From: Methanoculleus sp.
GTDB taxonomy: Archaea; Halobacteriota; Methanomicrobia; Methanomicrobiales; Methanoculleaceae
Assembly (NCBI GenBank): GCA_023230425.1
Contig: JALNXI010000128.1
Location: forward strand, 1-5,953
Reading direction: 5' to 3'
DNA length: 5,953 nucleotides
This document shows, one piece after another, positions 1 to 5,131 of the stretch; position 1 is the first letter of the stretch, and every line of letters begins with the position of its first letter. Made by a program: the position numbers and the translations under genes. Below the pieces are notes generated by a model, which worked only from the letters and a program-made list of their open reading frames with translations, made no database searches and was not told the origin of the DNA.

Positions 1-1
1 C

Positions 2-751
2 CTTGTCGAGACCTCCAGGCTCGTCTCGCGCTACGCAGGAATGAGCATCCCTGCTACACAGCCGATCGTCGGCGAGAACGCCTTTGCCCATGAGAGCGGG
101 ATCCATTCCCACGGCGTGATCACCCGATCGGATACGTTCGAACCCGGGATCATGACACCGGAGATGGTCGGTCACCGGCGCAGGCTGAAACTCGGCAAAC
201 ACGCCGGCAGGCATGCGGTCAGGCAGATGCTCGCCGAGGTGCACATGGAGCCCACCGATGCCCAGCTGGACGAGATTGTCCTGCGGGTGAAGGGGATTGC
301 CGGCAAGGGCAAGCGGGTGACGGATGCGGACCTCTACGAGATCGCCGGAAGCGTCATGCAGCTTGCGCCCGACGAGAAGACCCTGGTACTCCAGGATGTC
401 GCCATTATGACCGGCAACCACGTTATCCCGACAGCCAGTGTCAGGGCGACCGTCGAGGGAGTTGAGCATATCTTCTCGAGTGTCGGCAACGGGCCGGTGG
501 ATGCAGCCGTGCGAGCGATCCTCGGCATCATCCCGGCCCCGGTTCACCTCAAGGAGTTCAACATCGAGGCAATCTCCGGGGGCACCGATGCCCTGGGGCA
601 CGTCACCATCGCCGTCGAGGATGAGCGGGGCCGGGTCTTTGATGCCAGCGCCTCAAGCGACGATATCATCCTCGCATCGGTCGAGGCGGTGATCAACGCG
701 ATCAACCTCGTCTGCCGGACACGAAAGAATGACAGAAAGCGGGAGGAGTGA
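2..751 (+). CDS. leuA: 2-isopropylmalate synthase-type enzyme (LeuA/CimA family), C-terminal part, 5'-truncated by the window edge
   Basis: The frame is open from the first bases, so the gene begins outside the window; 249 codons remain of a family usually near 500 residues. The family condenses acetyl-CoA with a 2-oxo acid; LeuA makes 2-isopropylmalate for leucine. What is visible: the end of the catalytic TIM-barrel region, with a GENAFAHESGIHSHG stretch (about 71-115) carrying the conserved HESGIH residues, then EMVGHRRRLKLGKHAGRHAV, a linker, and a LeuA-type allosteric domain from about 370 to 710 with the GGTDALGH motif near 578-604. The regulatory domain argues against AksA-type homocitrate synthases, which lack it as I recall, and leaves LeuA or citramalate synthase CimA; the specificity residues lie outside the window. 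The protein ends in a charged tail (RTRKNDRKREE). It is convergent with the minus-strand cluster and functionally unrelated to it. Family assignment is strong; the exact substrate is inferred. Confidence 0.8.
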   Translation, partial: LVETSRLVSRYAGMSIPATQPIVGENAFAHESGIHSHGVITRSDTFEPGIMTPEMVGHRRRLKLGKHAGRHAVRQMLAEVHMEPTDAQLDEIVLRVKGIAGKGKRVTDADLYEIAGSVMQLAPDEKTLVLQDVAIMTGNHVIPTASVRATVEGVEHIFSSVGNGPVDAAVRAILGIIPAPVHLKEFNIEAISGGTDALGHVTIAVEDERGRVFDASASSDDIILASVEAVINAINLVCRTRKNDRKREE

Positions 752-794
752 ACACCTCACCCCCTTTTTCACTCAGCAAAAAGAAATTTTGGGT
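752..794. terminator. Convergent intergenic gap with oligo-T tracts on both strands
   Basis: This 43-bp gap separates the stop codons of two converging genes. The plus strand has CCCCC then TTTTT at 765-769, 13 bp after the leuA stop. The minus strand reads TTTTT at 782-778, also 12 to 16 bp past the prefoldin stop. Archaeal RNA polymerase terminates at short U-tracts without needing a hairpin, and no stable hairpin is visible here. I infer termination in both directions. Confidence 0.5.
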
Positions 795-1160
795 TCAGGT
801 AGCGCCGGGAGGCTGCTGTTTTCCTTCCAGTGCTCCGCGGATCTGTGAGGACAACTGCTCAAACCTGCCCTGCAGGGCCTTCTCCTGCTTTTCGAGCGAC
901 TTAACCCGGAGTTCAAGCGTCTCGACGCGTTCGTTTAAGGAGGCGAGCACCTGCTCCCTGCTCTTCTGCATCATCACGCTGCCGACGTTCATGAAGACCG
1001 CTGCATCCTCAGGGACGTCAGCGAGCTCCTCGACCGCCCGCCTGGCCTCGCGGATCGTCAGTTCGTACTGTGCTTTCTGTGAGACCACAGTCTGCAGCTG
1101 CTGCTGCATCTGCTGGAGCATCGCCAGCTGGTTCTGGACTTTCGGTGGAATATTTTCCAT
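795..1160 (-). CDS. pfdB: Prefoldin subunit beta
   Basis: Beta subunit (121 aa) of the cytosolic alpha2-beta4 prefoldin hexamer, which holds unfolded proteins in its coiled-coil tentacles and passes them to the thermosome. The N-terminal MENIPPKVQNQLAMLQQMQQ and a Q/E/K-rich helix run to about residue 48. A beta-hairpin segment (AAVFMNVGSVMMQ) lies near 53-65, and a second heptad-rich helix (LNERVETLELRVKSLEKQ) near 74-92 continues to about 112. This is the normal size and architecture. Start choice: ATGs at 1166 and 1160 share one AGGAGG at 1176-1171. The spacing after GGAGG is 4 nt for the first and 10 nt for the second. Neighbouring genes use 7 to 11 nt, and the family typically begins M-E-x-x-P-x-x-V-Q, so 1160 is preferred; the other start would add only Met-Asn. 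It is separated from the upstream cluster by 254 bp, so it probably has its own promoter. Confidence 0.95.
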   Translation of the reverse strand: MENIPPKVQNQLAMLQQMQQQLQTVVSQKAQYELTIREARRAVEELADVPEDAAVFMNVGSVMMQKSREQVLASLNERVETLELRVKSLEKQEKALQGRFEQLSSQIRGALEGKQQPPGAT

Positions 1161-1170
1161 ATTCATCAAT

Positions 1171-1176
1171 CCTCCT
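1171..1176 (-). promoter_or_regulatory. Shine-Dalgarno site of prefoldin beta
   Basis: The minus strand reads AGGAGG here, a full match to the anti-Shine-Dalgarno core. It sits 10 nt before the ATG at 1160 and 4 nt before the ATG at 1166, and so decides between these starts. It is one of the strongest ribosome-binding sites in the window. Confidence 0.75.
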
Positions 1177-1214
1177 TGAATGGGACGGAGATAGGTAACA
1201 ATATTTGGGGTGGC

Positions 1215-1243
1215 GGACAGTGGGTCTTCCCGACCCTCTGTCC
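1215..1243 (-). promoter_or_regulatory. Strong hairpin in the prefoldin beta leader region
   Basis: On the minus strand GGACAG (1243-1238) pairs perfectly with CTGTCC (1220-1215). After one A·A mismatch, GGGTC (1236-1232) pairs with GACCC (1226-1222) around a GGGAA loop. That is eleven Watson-Crick pairs in 29 nt. No T-run follows on either strand, so it does not look like a terminator. It lies about 55 nt upstream of the prefoldin start. Confidence 0.5.
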
Positions 1244-1270
1244 ATTCTCTACATGATAGGGGCGTAGAGC

Positions 1271-1278
1271 CCATAAAA
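1271..1278 (-). promoter_or_regulatory. Possible TATA box for prefoldin beta
   Basis: The minus strand reads TTTTATGG in a GC-rich surrounding. Archaeal TATA boxes are centred about 26 bp before the transcription start, which would place the start near 1249 and put the leader hairpin almost at the mRNA 5' end. The match to consensus is modest. An alternative AT-rich stretch, CAAATATTG near 1198-1206, would leave the ribosome-binding site very close to the 5' end. Confidence 0.25.
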
Positions 1279-1414
1279 TGTGAGGGTTCGGGAAAGAGAA
1301 CTTCGTCACGTCCATTCCCGGCCCATTATGTGCCCGAGGAAGGAGAACGATCCGCTTCCGGGGGGAAACCCGCGGTACCAGGAAAGGGACGGTTGCCATC
1401 GACTCGCCCCGGCA

Positions 1415-1660
1415 CTATCCGGATGGGACGGCGATCTCCCGCACCTCGACCGCTATGTTGATCAGTCGCAGCCAGGTGTTGAGGGCCGCCCGGAGCGCCG
1501 GTATATCGGCGGCAGTCACCTCGAGGATGAGCGTATCGTCGCCCGCGAGCCTCACGCGGGCAGACGACCGGTCCCCTACATCACCCATCTCCTGACAGAC
1601 AGAGAAGTAGAGGGCACGGGCATCATCTGCCGTGAACCGGAACACTGCCGTATGCATCAT
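1415..1660 (-). CDS. pcc1: KEOPS complex subunit Pcc1
   Basis: Small (81 aa) dimerising subunit of the KEOPS complex (Kae1, Bud32, Cgi121, Pcc1), which completes N6-threonylcarbamoyladenosine (t6A) at position 37 of ANN-decoding tRNAs. The sequence fits the Pcc1/CTAG family: an N-terminal strand (HTAVFRFT), a central basic-then-acidic two-strand segment (SARVRLAGDDTLILEVTA, residues 33-50), and the helix ADIPALRAALNTWLRLI (51-67) that ends the family fold. Length is typical. The start ATG overlaps the Brix gene stop by 4 nt (ATGA); a second ATG follows immediately. AAGG at 1671-1668 sits 7 nt before the first ATG and supports it. Position between the Brix gene and prefoldin beta in this cluster is a known archaeal arrangement. 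The other KEOPS genes are not in the window. Confidence 0.85.
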   Translation of the reverse strand: MMHTAVFRFTADDARALYFSVCQEMGDVGDRSSARVRLAGDDTLILEVTAADIPALRAALNTWLRLINIAVEVREIAVPSG

Positions 1661-2061
1661 GGGACAACCTTCAGGGTGTAGCGTTTCCGCTGTGTCCCGT
1701 CAAAGACGATACGGTGCTCCGAGAGAGTTTCACCGGCAAAAGCGACGTTGAGCCGATCCTTAAGCGCCTCGTATACAGGGCGGTCCGAGACGAAAAGCCC
1801 CCGGGTAATCTCTCCGGCACGCTTCTCGACGGCAAACGACTTGACGGAGATCTCCGCCACGGGTTCTACGCCCGAGAAAGCCTGAATGAGAAAAAGAGGA
1901 CCTGATTTGGAGACGATCACAATCGAATCATCAAGGGAGAAGAGATCACCCATGCCCGCCTTGCCACGGGTGATATACTCCCCGCCGATCGCGAACGCCA
2001 GATCCCGTGCCAGGGAGCGCACCTCAGGGAGCGGTTTGCGTGACGTCGTGACGACCGTCAT
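1657..2061 (-). CDS. Brix-domain (Imp4-like) rRNA-processing protein
   Basis: Single-domain archaeal Brix protein (134 aa), related to eukaryotic Imp4/Rpf/Brx1 factors that bind pre-rRNA during ribosome assembly. Motifs in order: TTSRKP at residues 5-10, LARDLAFAIGGEYITRGKAG through about 36 with the conserved RGK, a central hydrophobic strand (SIVIVSK, LFLIQAF), and the family's C-terminal FDGTQRKRYTLKV (120-132). It is complete but minimal, as is usual for archaeal members, which lack the eukaryotic extensions. The ATG overlaps the rpoP stop by 4 nt, and its own stop overlaps the pcc1 start by 4 nt, so translation is probably coupled on both sides. The only upstream ribosome-binding candidate is a weak AAGG 4 nt from the ATG, which also favours coupling. 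The function in archaea is inferred from family membership and this rRNA/ribosome neighbourhood. Confidence 0.88.
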   Translation of the reverse strand: MTVVTTSRKPLPEVRSLARDLAFAIGGEYITRGKAGMGDLFSLDDSIVIVSKSGPLFLIQAFSGVEPVAEISVKSFAVEKRAGEITRGLFVSDRPVYEALKDRLNVAFAGETLSEHRIVFDGTQRKRYTLKVVP

Positions 2062-2189
2062 CGAGCCTTCAGATCTTTTATTCCGGCTCCGCGTTCCTTA
2101 AAGAGGATGCGGTGTCCACAGTAGGGACAGCGTATATTAACATCGATCTCCACTTTCTGGTGACAACGAGCGCACTTATAGGCAGCCAA
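2058..2189 (-). CDS. rpoP: DNA-directed RNA polymerase subunit P (Rpo12), TTG start
   Basis: Very small gene (43 aa) for the zinc-binding subunit Rpo12, homologue of eukaryotic Rpb12, which helps hold the Rpo3/Rpo10/Rpo2 part of the enzyme together. The translation begins MAAYKCARCHQKVEI and continues RCPYCGHRILFKERG. The four zinc ligands are Cys6, Cys9, Cys21 and Cys24 (CX2C, 11 residues, CX2C). The basic end IKDLKAR is typical. The start must be TTG at 2189: the frame is closed upstream by the L37Ae TAA at 2198-2196, and only CCA and GTC codons lie between. GGAGG (2205-2201), inside the end of the L37Ae gene, is 11 nt upstream. L37Ae and rpoP share a frame and are separated by one stop codon and two sense codons. 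The stop overlaps the Brix start (ATGA). Confidence 0.95.
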   Translation of the reverse strand: MAAYKCARCHQKVEIDVNIRCPYCGHRILFKERGAGIKDLKAR

Positions 2190-2195
2190 GACTGG

Positions 2196-2486
2196 TTAGC
2201 CCTCCCTCTGCAGCGAGCGCTCGATGCTCCGTGTAGCGACGCGCATTGCCGGAGTCTCCGGGACGTAGCTGCCACCTGCAAACTTAAACCCACACTTGCG
2301 GCACGTCCAGATACCTGTTCCCTCACGCCGAACCGATTCCTGGTCGCAGCGGGGGCAGGCGTGACGTGCGCGGGAGACCTGCTCGATCTGGTTTACTCTC
2401 TTCCGGATAAACCGGCCATATCTCGGGCCGAGACGCCCGGCACTTCCAACTACCCTGCCCTTTGCCCTCTGTTTGCGACTTGCCAT
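2196..2486 (-). CDS. rpl37ae: Large-subunit ribosomal protein L37Ae (eL43)
   Basis: Zinc-ribbon protein (96 aa) of the 50S subunit. A basic N-terminal part carries the GSAGRLGPRYGRFIRKRV stretch (14-31), characteristic of the family. The zinc ribbon follows: CPRC at 44-47 and CRKC at 62-65 with an intervening GIWTC. The end, FAGGSYVPETPA, is also typical, with about 16 further residues (MRVATRSIERSLQREG). All four cysteines are intact. The start ATG at 2486 has GAGGT (2498-2494) 7 nt upstream. It is the first gene after a 55-bp AT-rich gap containing a TATA-like element, so it may head its own sub-operon (L37Ae, rpoP, Brix, pcc1) as well as being read from upstream. In exosome-bearing euryarchaea the gene upstream would be an exosome subunit; here it is SBDS. 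Confidence 0.95.
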   Translation of the reverse strand: MASRKQRAKGRVVGSAGRLGPRYGRFIRKRVNQIEQVSRARHACPRCDQESVRREGTGIWTCRKCGFKFAGGSYVPETPAMRVATRSIERSLQREG

Positions 2487-2528
2487 TTCGCGTACCTCTT
2501 GTATGTCCTCTAATTTTTGTGCTGTCGA

Positions 2529-2536
2529 TTAATATA
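2529..2536 (-). promoter_or_regulatory. TATA-like internal promoter before L37Ae
   Basis: The minus strand reads TATATTAA, inside an AT-rich 55-bp gap in otherwise GC-rich sequence. With the archaeal TATA-to-start spacing of about 26 bp, transcription would begin near 2507. That leaves a leader of about 20 nt holding the GAGGT ribosome-binding site at 2498-2494 before the ATG at 2486. The geometry is consistent for a real promoter, but no T-rich terminator for the upstream genes is visible. Confidence 0.5.
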
Positions 2537-2541
2537 GTTAC

Positions 2542-3246
2542 TCACGACTTGCGTTCGACAATCCGGGTCTCTGCATTCCCCTTGGAGATTTTATTGATCA
2601 GGTCATAGAACTCTTCCTGGATACCCGCCGGAATTCTGACGACGGCAATCCAGGAACCGTCCTTCTGCCACTCGTTCTGCTCGAGCGTCACCGCCGTCTG
2701 GAGTTCCCCGTAGGCCTTCGCGGCATAATCCGCAGGGATCTTCACAGCGATGCGGATCTCTTCGAACCGTATGGGGAGAAGGGGGCGGAGTGCCTTGACT
2801 ACCTCTTTGACCTGCTCCTCGACGGGCTTGAAGGGGTCGATGTTCACCCTCGCCTCTTCCATAGCAAGTTCGATACGCTGCGGCGGGTGAGGGAAACCGG
2901 TCTGCGGATTGATGGCGTTCCTTGATATGAACGTGACGACCCGGTTCCGTTTCTCGGCGATAAGGTGGCGGCGCTGTTCGGAGGTGAGATGGATCTCGCC
3001 CTTCTGGATGATCCTGAGTGCGGCCGGCTCGAACTCGGTCGTCTTGAAGACCTTCAGGAGGGCCTCGTCGGAGGCCCGCTCAGCATGAGCAGCGTTTGAG
3101 AAGACGTAGTCGGCTGCAACCGCCTCCTCCAGTTCGACGTCCTCCCCCTGCCGGATACGCATAGCCTGATCGGGGTCGACAAGCACCTCAAACCGTTCTC
3201 CGTAGCTCTCAAGCCGCGCTACAACAGCCTGGTCCAGGGGTATCAT
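2542..3246 (-). CDS. SBDS/Sdo1-family ribosome maturation protein
   Basis: Archaeal orthologue (234 aa) of the Shwachman-Bodian-Diamond syndrome protein. In eukaryotes this acts with Efl1 to release eIF6 from new 60S subunits; the archaeal role is inferred to be similar. The three-domain plan is visible: the N-terminal FYSH domain (about 1-85) with GERFEVLVDPDQA (16-28), VFSNAAHAERAS (48-59) and the IQKGEIHLTSEQRR block (80-93); a helical middle domain (about 90-160) with FISRNAINPQTGFPHPPQRIE (106-126); and a C-terminal ferredoxin-like domain ending GSWIAVVRIPAGIQEEFYDLI. Length is standard. It starts 12 bp after the psmA stop with only a weak GAGTGA upstream, so it probably relies on coupling to psmA. 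In related archaea this gene precedes exosome subunit rrp4; here it is followed by L37Ae. Confidence 0.95.
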   Translation of the reverse strand: MIPLDQAVVARLESYGERFEVLVDPDQAMRIRQGEDVELEEAVAADYVFSNAAHAERASDEALLKVFKTTEFEPAALRIIQKGEIHLTSEQRRHLIAEKRNRVVTFISRNAINPQTGFPHPPQRIELAMEEARVNIDPFKPVEEQVKEVVKALRPLLPIRFEEIRIAVKIPADYAAKAYGELQTAVTLEQNEWQKDGSWIAVVRIPAGIQEEFYDLINKISKGNAETRIVERKS

Positions 3247-3258
3247 GGATGGTAACGC

Positions 3259-3981
3259 TCACTCTTCGAACTGATCAACGTAGGTCTTCACTTCGTCCTT
3301 CCCCAGCTTCCGGAACTCCCGGGTTGCGATGGAGACAACGCCGATCTCGATGGCGCTCACATCCAGCTTGCCTTCCGTGGCGGCATGCAGGGCCTTGATA
3401 CCGAGTTTGATGGCGCCGGTGAAGTCCGCCTCCTCCTGGTACTCGTCCTCGAAGACCTTCATGACCGCAGGCCGGCCTGTCCCGATCCCGGTCGCCTTGT
3501 ATTCGAGCAGCGTGCCGCTTGGATCGGTCTCAAACAGCCGGGCCTCTCCGTCGCTTACCCCTGCAATCAGGAGAGCAGTCCCGTAGGGGCGTGCACCGCC
3601 AAACTGGGTGTACGTCTGCATGTGGTCGCAGAGTTTCTTGGCCAGGGTCTCAACGTTGATGGGCTCGTTGTAGGAGACCCGGTTGATCTGGGACTCGACC
3701 CGTGCCCTGTCCACAAGGGACCGCGCATCGCCGACGAGGCCGGAGGACGCCACACCGATATGCGTGTCGATCTTGAAGATCTTCTCGATGGACACCGGCT
3801 CGAGGAGACGGGACGTCACCCTTTTGTCAACAATCAGCACGACGCCTTCGCTACACTTGATCCCGACGGCCGTTGTACCTCGTTTCACCGCTTCTCTGGC
3901 GTACTCAACCTGATAGAGCCTTCCGTCCGGGCTGAACACAGTGATCGCCCGGTCATATCCCATTTGATATTGTGGTTGCAT
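3259..3981 (-). CDS. psmA: Proteasome subunit alpha
   Basis: Alpha subunit (240 aa) of the archaeal 20S proteasome. Seven form each outer ring, which gates the channel and docks PAN or other AAA ATPases. The N-terminal signature is intact: YDR gate motif at residues 9-11, then ITVFSPDGRLYQVEYA to residue 28. Lys67 in EPVSIEKIFKI aligns by my reading with the Thermoplasma Lys66 that receives the ATPase HbYX tail. GGARPYGTALLIAG (128-141) and GIGTGRPAV are further family blocks. It begins with a non-catalytic helix, not a propeptide-threonine, so it is alpha rather than beta. The start ATG overlaps the upstream stop by 1 nt (TAATG), with strong GGAGG (3993-3989) 7 nt upstream, inside the RNase P gene. 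That own site may lift its expression above the RNase P genes. No beta subunit or ATPase gene is in the window. Confidence 0.97.
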   Translation of the reverse strand: MQPQYQMGYDRAITVFSPDGRLYQVEYAREAVKRGTTAVGIKCSEGVVLIVDKRVTSRLLEPVSIEKIFKIDTHIGVASSGLVGDARSLVDRARVESQINRVSYNEPINVETLAKKLCDHMQTYTQFGGARPYGTALLIAGVSDGEARLFETDPSGTLLEYKATGIGTGRPAVMKVFEDEYQEEADFTGAIKLGIKALHAATEGKLDVSAIEIGVVSIATREFRKLGKDEVKTYVDQFEE

Positions 3982-4463
3982 TATCGTTCCTCCAAATCGG
4001 CTTCGGTGAAAAACAATGACTTCTGATGCTTAATACCTTTTTCAACCAAATCAACCTTTTGACGGGGATAGCGGTACACCGTAAAATAATTCTCCCCGAA
4101 CTTCACATCCCCGGTCTCGGAGAGGAGCCGGATCGGCTTTATCCGGCGCCGCAGTGCATGGATGGTCCCGGAGGTGGCGACCGTCCGGAGTGCAGCCTGC
4201 TCGTCCCCGATCGCGGTGACCGTTGCAAGAGCGGTGGCGATGTCCTTCTCTGTTCCCCGCCGGCACCGGACCACCGCATACCCGCCGTCGCAGAAGACCA
4301 CCGCCGGTTGCGCAAGACCGGTAGCCGCATCCCCCCAGAGGGAGGTCACGGCCTCGATGACCGAGAGATACACCTGTTTCTGGTCCGCCGTTATCCCGTA
4401 AGGGAGGATCCGCACCAGGATGTAACGCCGCTTTGTCCGCATCGCCGGGGGCCTTGGCTTCAT
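3981..4463 (-). CDS. rnp2: Ribonuclease P protein component 2 (Pop5)
   Basis: Archaeal Pop5 homologue (160 aa). It pairs with Rpp30 and, bound to RNase P RNA, activates cleavage of 5' leaders from precursor tRNAs. The N-terminal PRPPAMRTKRRYILVRI (3-19), a central VVFCDGGYAVVRCRRG (55-70) and SGTIHALRRRIKP (98-110) are the recognisable Rpp14/Pop5 blocks of an RRM-like fold. After about residue 115 there is a 45-residue tail rich in charged and aromatic residues (FGENYFTVYRYPRQKVDL and KHQKSLFFTEADLEER), longer than the minimal archaeal proteins I recall. The start ATG at 4463 overlaps the rnp3 stop (ATGA), and GAGGG (4475-4471) lies 7 to 8 nt upstream. A second ATG at codon 8 would lose part of the conserved N-terminus. 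It ends on the psmA start by a 1-nt overlap. The adjacent rnp3 encodes its direct binding partner. Confidence 0.92.
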   Translation of the reverse strand: MKPRPPAMRTKRRYILVRILPYGITADQKQVYLSVIEAVTSLWGDAATGLAQPAVVFCDGGYAVVRCRRGTEKDIATALATVTAIGDEQAALRTVATSGTIHALRRRIKPIRLLSETGDVKFGENYFTVYRYPRQKVDLVEKGIKHQKSLFFTEADLEER

Positions 4464-5104
4464 CTGACCACCCTCACGGGCCGCTCGGGTTCGATAAGCC
4501 GGCCAATTGACCCGAGGGCCTCACTCACTTCCGCCCCGGTCATGCCGAAGAGCGCGCAGAGGCCCCGGACATCGCGGACGGACCGCTGCCCAAGTATCGA
4601 GCATGCACCCGACGATATCGTCAGCGGAAAGCCATAGCGCCGTTGGAGCGAAAGGACGTCCGCATACCGCTGGAGCACCCTCTGACGTCTAGTCCCCCGG
4701 TACTGGATGATGGGAACCATCGAGACGTCCACCGCCACACCATGTTCCGCCGCCGACCGTGCAGCGACATGGTCGAAGGCGTTCCTCCGGGTGGTATGGA
4801 TGTTCCTGACGACGTGCACCTCTTTCACCGAGACGATAGCCCGGTTGAAGGAGGTGTCCCCTGCGTTGACAAAGACCACGTCGGCACGCCGGACAGCGGG
4901 CCCGCGCACCTGCCTGATGACGTCCTTCTGGGACGCGGCACTGATCACGACACCCCGGAGAACCTCCGGTCCGGAGGTCTGGCGCTCCCCCTCGCCGATG
5001 GCTACGATGCTATCGAACCCGAGTTCTGCTGCTTCGAGCGCCATCCGCGCAAGCGTCGAGTCACCGGCAGGATAGGGACATACGCTGGCATCTGTGATCT
5101 TCAT
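4460..5104 (-). CDS. rnp3: Ribonuclease P protein component 3 (Rpp30)
   Basis: Archaeal Rpp30 (214 aa), a TIM-barrel protein of the PHP-like superfamily that forms a heterotetramer with Pop5 on the catalytic domain of RNase P RNA. Recognisable blocks: ARMALEAAELGFDSIVAI (19-36), a strand with VVFVNAGD (76-83), the conserved core NAFDHVAARSAAEHGVAVDVS (108-128), and the LTISSGA strand (161-167), followed by the C-terminal RDVRGLCALFGM and EALG helices. Length is within the family range. The ATG at 5104 follows the L15e stop by 30 bp. No Shine-Dalgarno sequence precedes it (CTGCCCACG just upstream). A TATA-like AAATAAATA lies about 32 bp before the ATG, so a leaderless or near-leaderless mRNA is possible. 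It ends by overlapping rnp2. Confidence 0.93.
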   Translation of the reverse strand: MKITDASVCPYPAGDSTLARMALEAAELGFDSIVAIGEGERQTSGPEVLRGVVISAASQKDVIRQVRGPAVRRADVVFVNAGDTSFNRAIVSVKEVHVVRNIHTTRRNAFDHVAARSAAEHGVAVDVSMVPIIQYRGTRRQRVLQRYADVLSLQRRYGFPLTISSGACSILGQRSVRDVRGLCALFGMTGAEVSEALGSIGRLIEPERPVRVVR

Positions 5105-5131
5105 CGTGGGCAGGCCGTATACAAAAAAGGG

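Larger units (their letters stand above)
1177..1414 (-). other. Intergenic region between pcc1 and prefoldin beta (leader region, no supported gene)
   Basis: This is the longest non-coding stretch inside the cluster. It holds a strong 29-nt hairpin (1215-1243), a small GGGC/GCCC hairpin (1260-1272), CGGGAA/TTCCCG inverted arms around 1289-1316, and a GC-rich inverted pair CCGC/GCGG (1352-1355 and 1372-1375) 40 to 63 nt past the pcc1 stop. A TATA-like element lies at 1271-1278. A 77-codon open frame (1166-1399, minus) crosses the region, but it has no ribosome-binding site and resembles no family I know. I see no tRNA-like cloverleaf and no box C/D pair. The likely roles are the end of the pcc1 transcript plus the promoter and leader of prefoldin beta. 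A small RNA gene cannot be excluded. Confidence 0.4.

Noticed and set aside
1158..1172. Sequence resembling a box C motif (TTGATGAATATGG) of a C/D guide RNA
   Set aside because: It coincides with the prefoldin start codons and I see no matching box D/D' and C' set at suitable spacing.
1161..1274. N-terminal extension of prefoldin beta from an upstream in-frame ATG at 1274
   Set aside because: The extra 38 residues have no match to the family N-terminus and cover the hairpin; a strong AGGAGG lies just before the internal start.
1166..1399. Minus-strand frame of 77 codons just upstream of prefoldin beta, ending in TGATG over the alternative prefoldin start
   Set aside because: The coupled-looking overlap is suggestive, but there is no ribosome-binding site before its ATG, the protein resembles nothing I know, and it runs through the strong hairpin and the candidate promoter.
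2112..2513. Plus-strand open frame (133 codons) across rpoP and L37Ae
   Set aside because: It is antisense to two zinc-ribbon genes whose cysteines are fully conserved; no evidence for coding on this strand.
3385..4026. Plus-strand open frame (213 codons) opposite psmA
   Set aside because: It lies wholly against a conserved proteasome gene and its translation shows no recognisable domain.
4026..4637. Plus-strand open frame (203 codons) opposite rnp2 and rnp3
   Set aside because: Antisense to both RNase P protein genes, with a proline/arginine-rich translation typical of a wrong frame.
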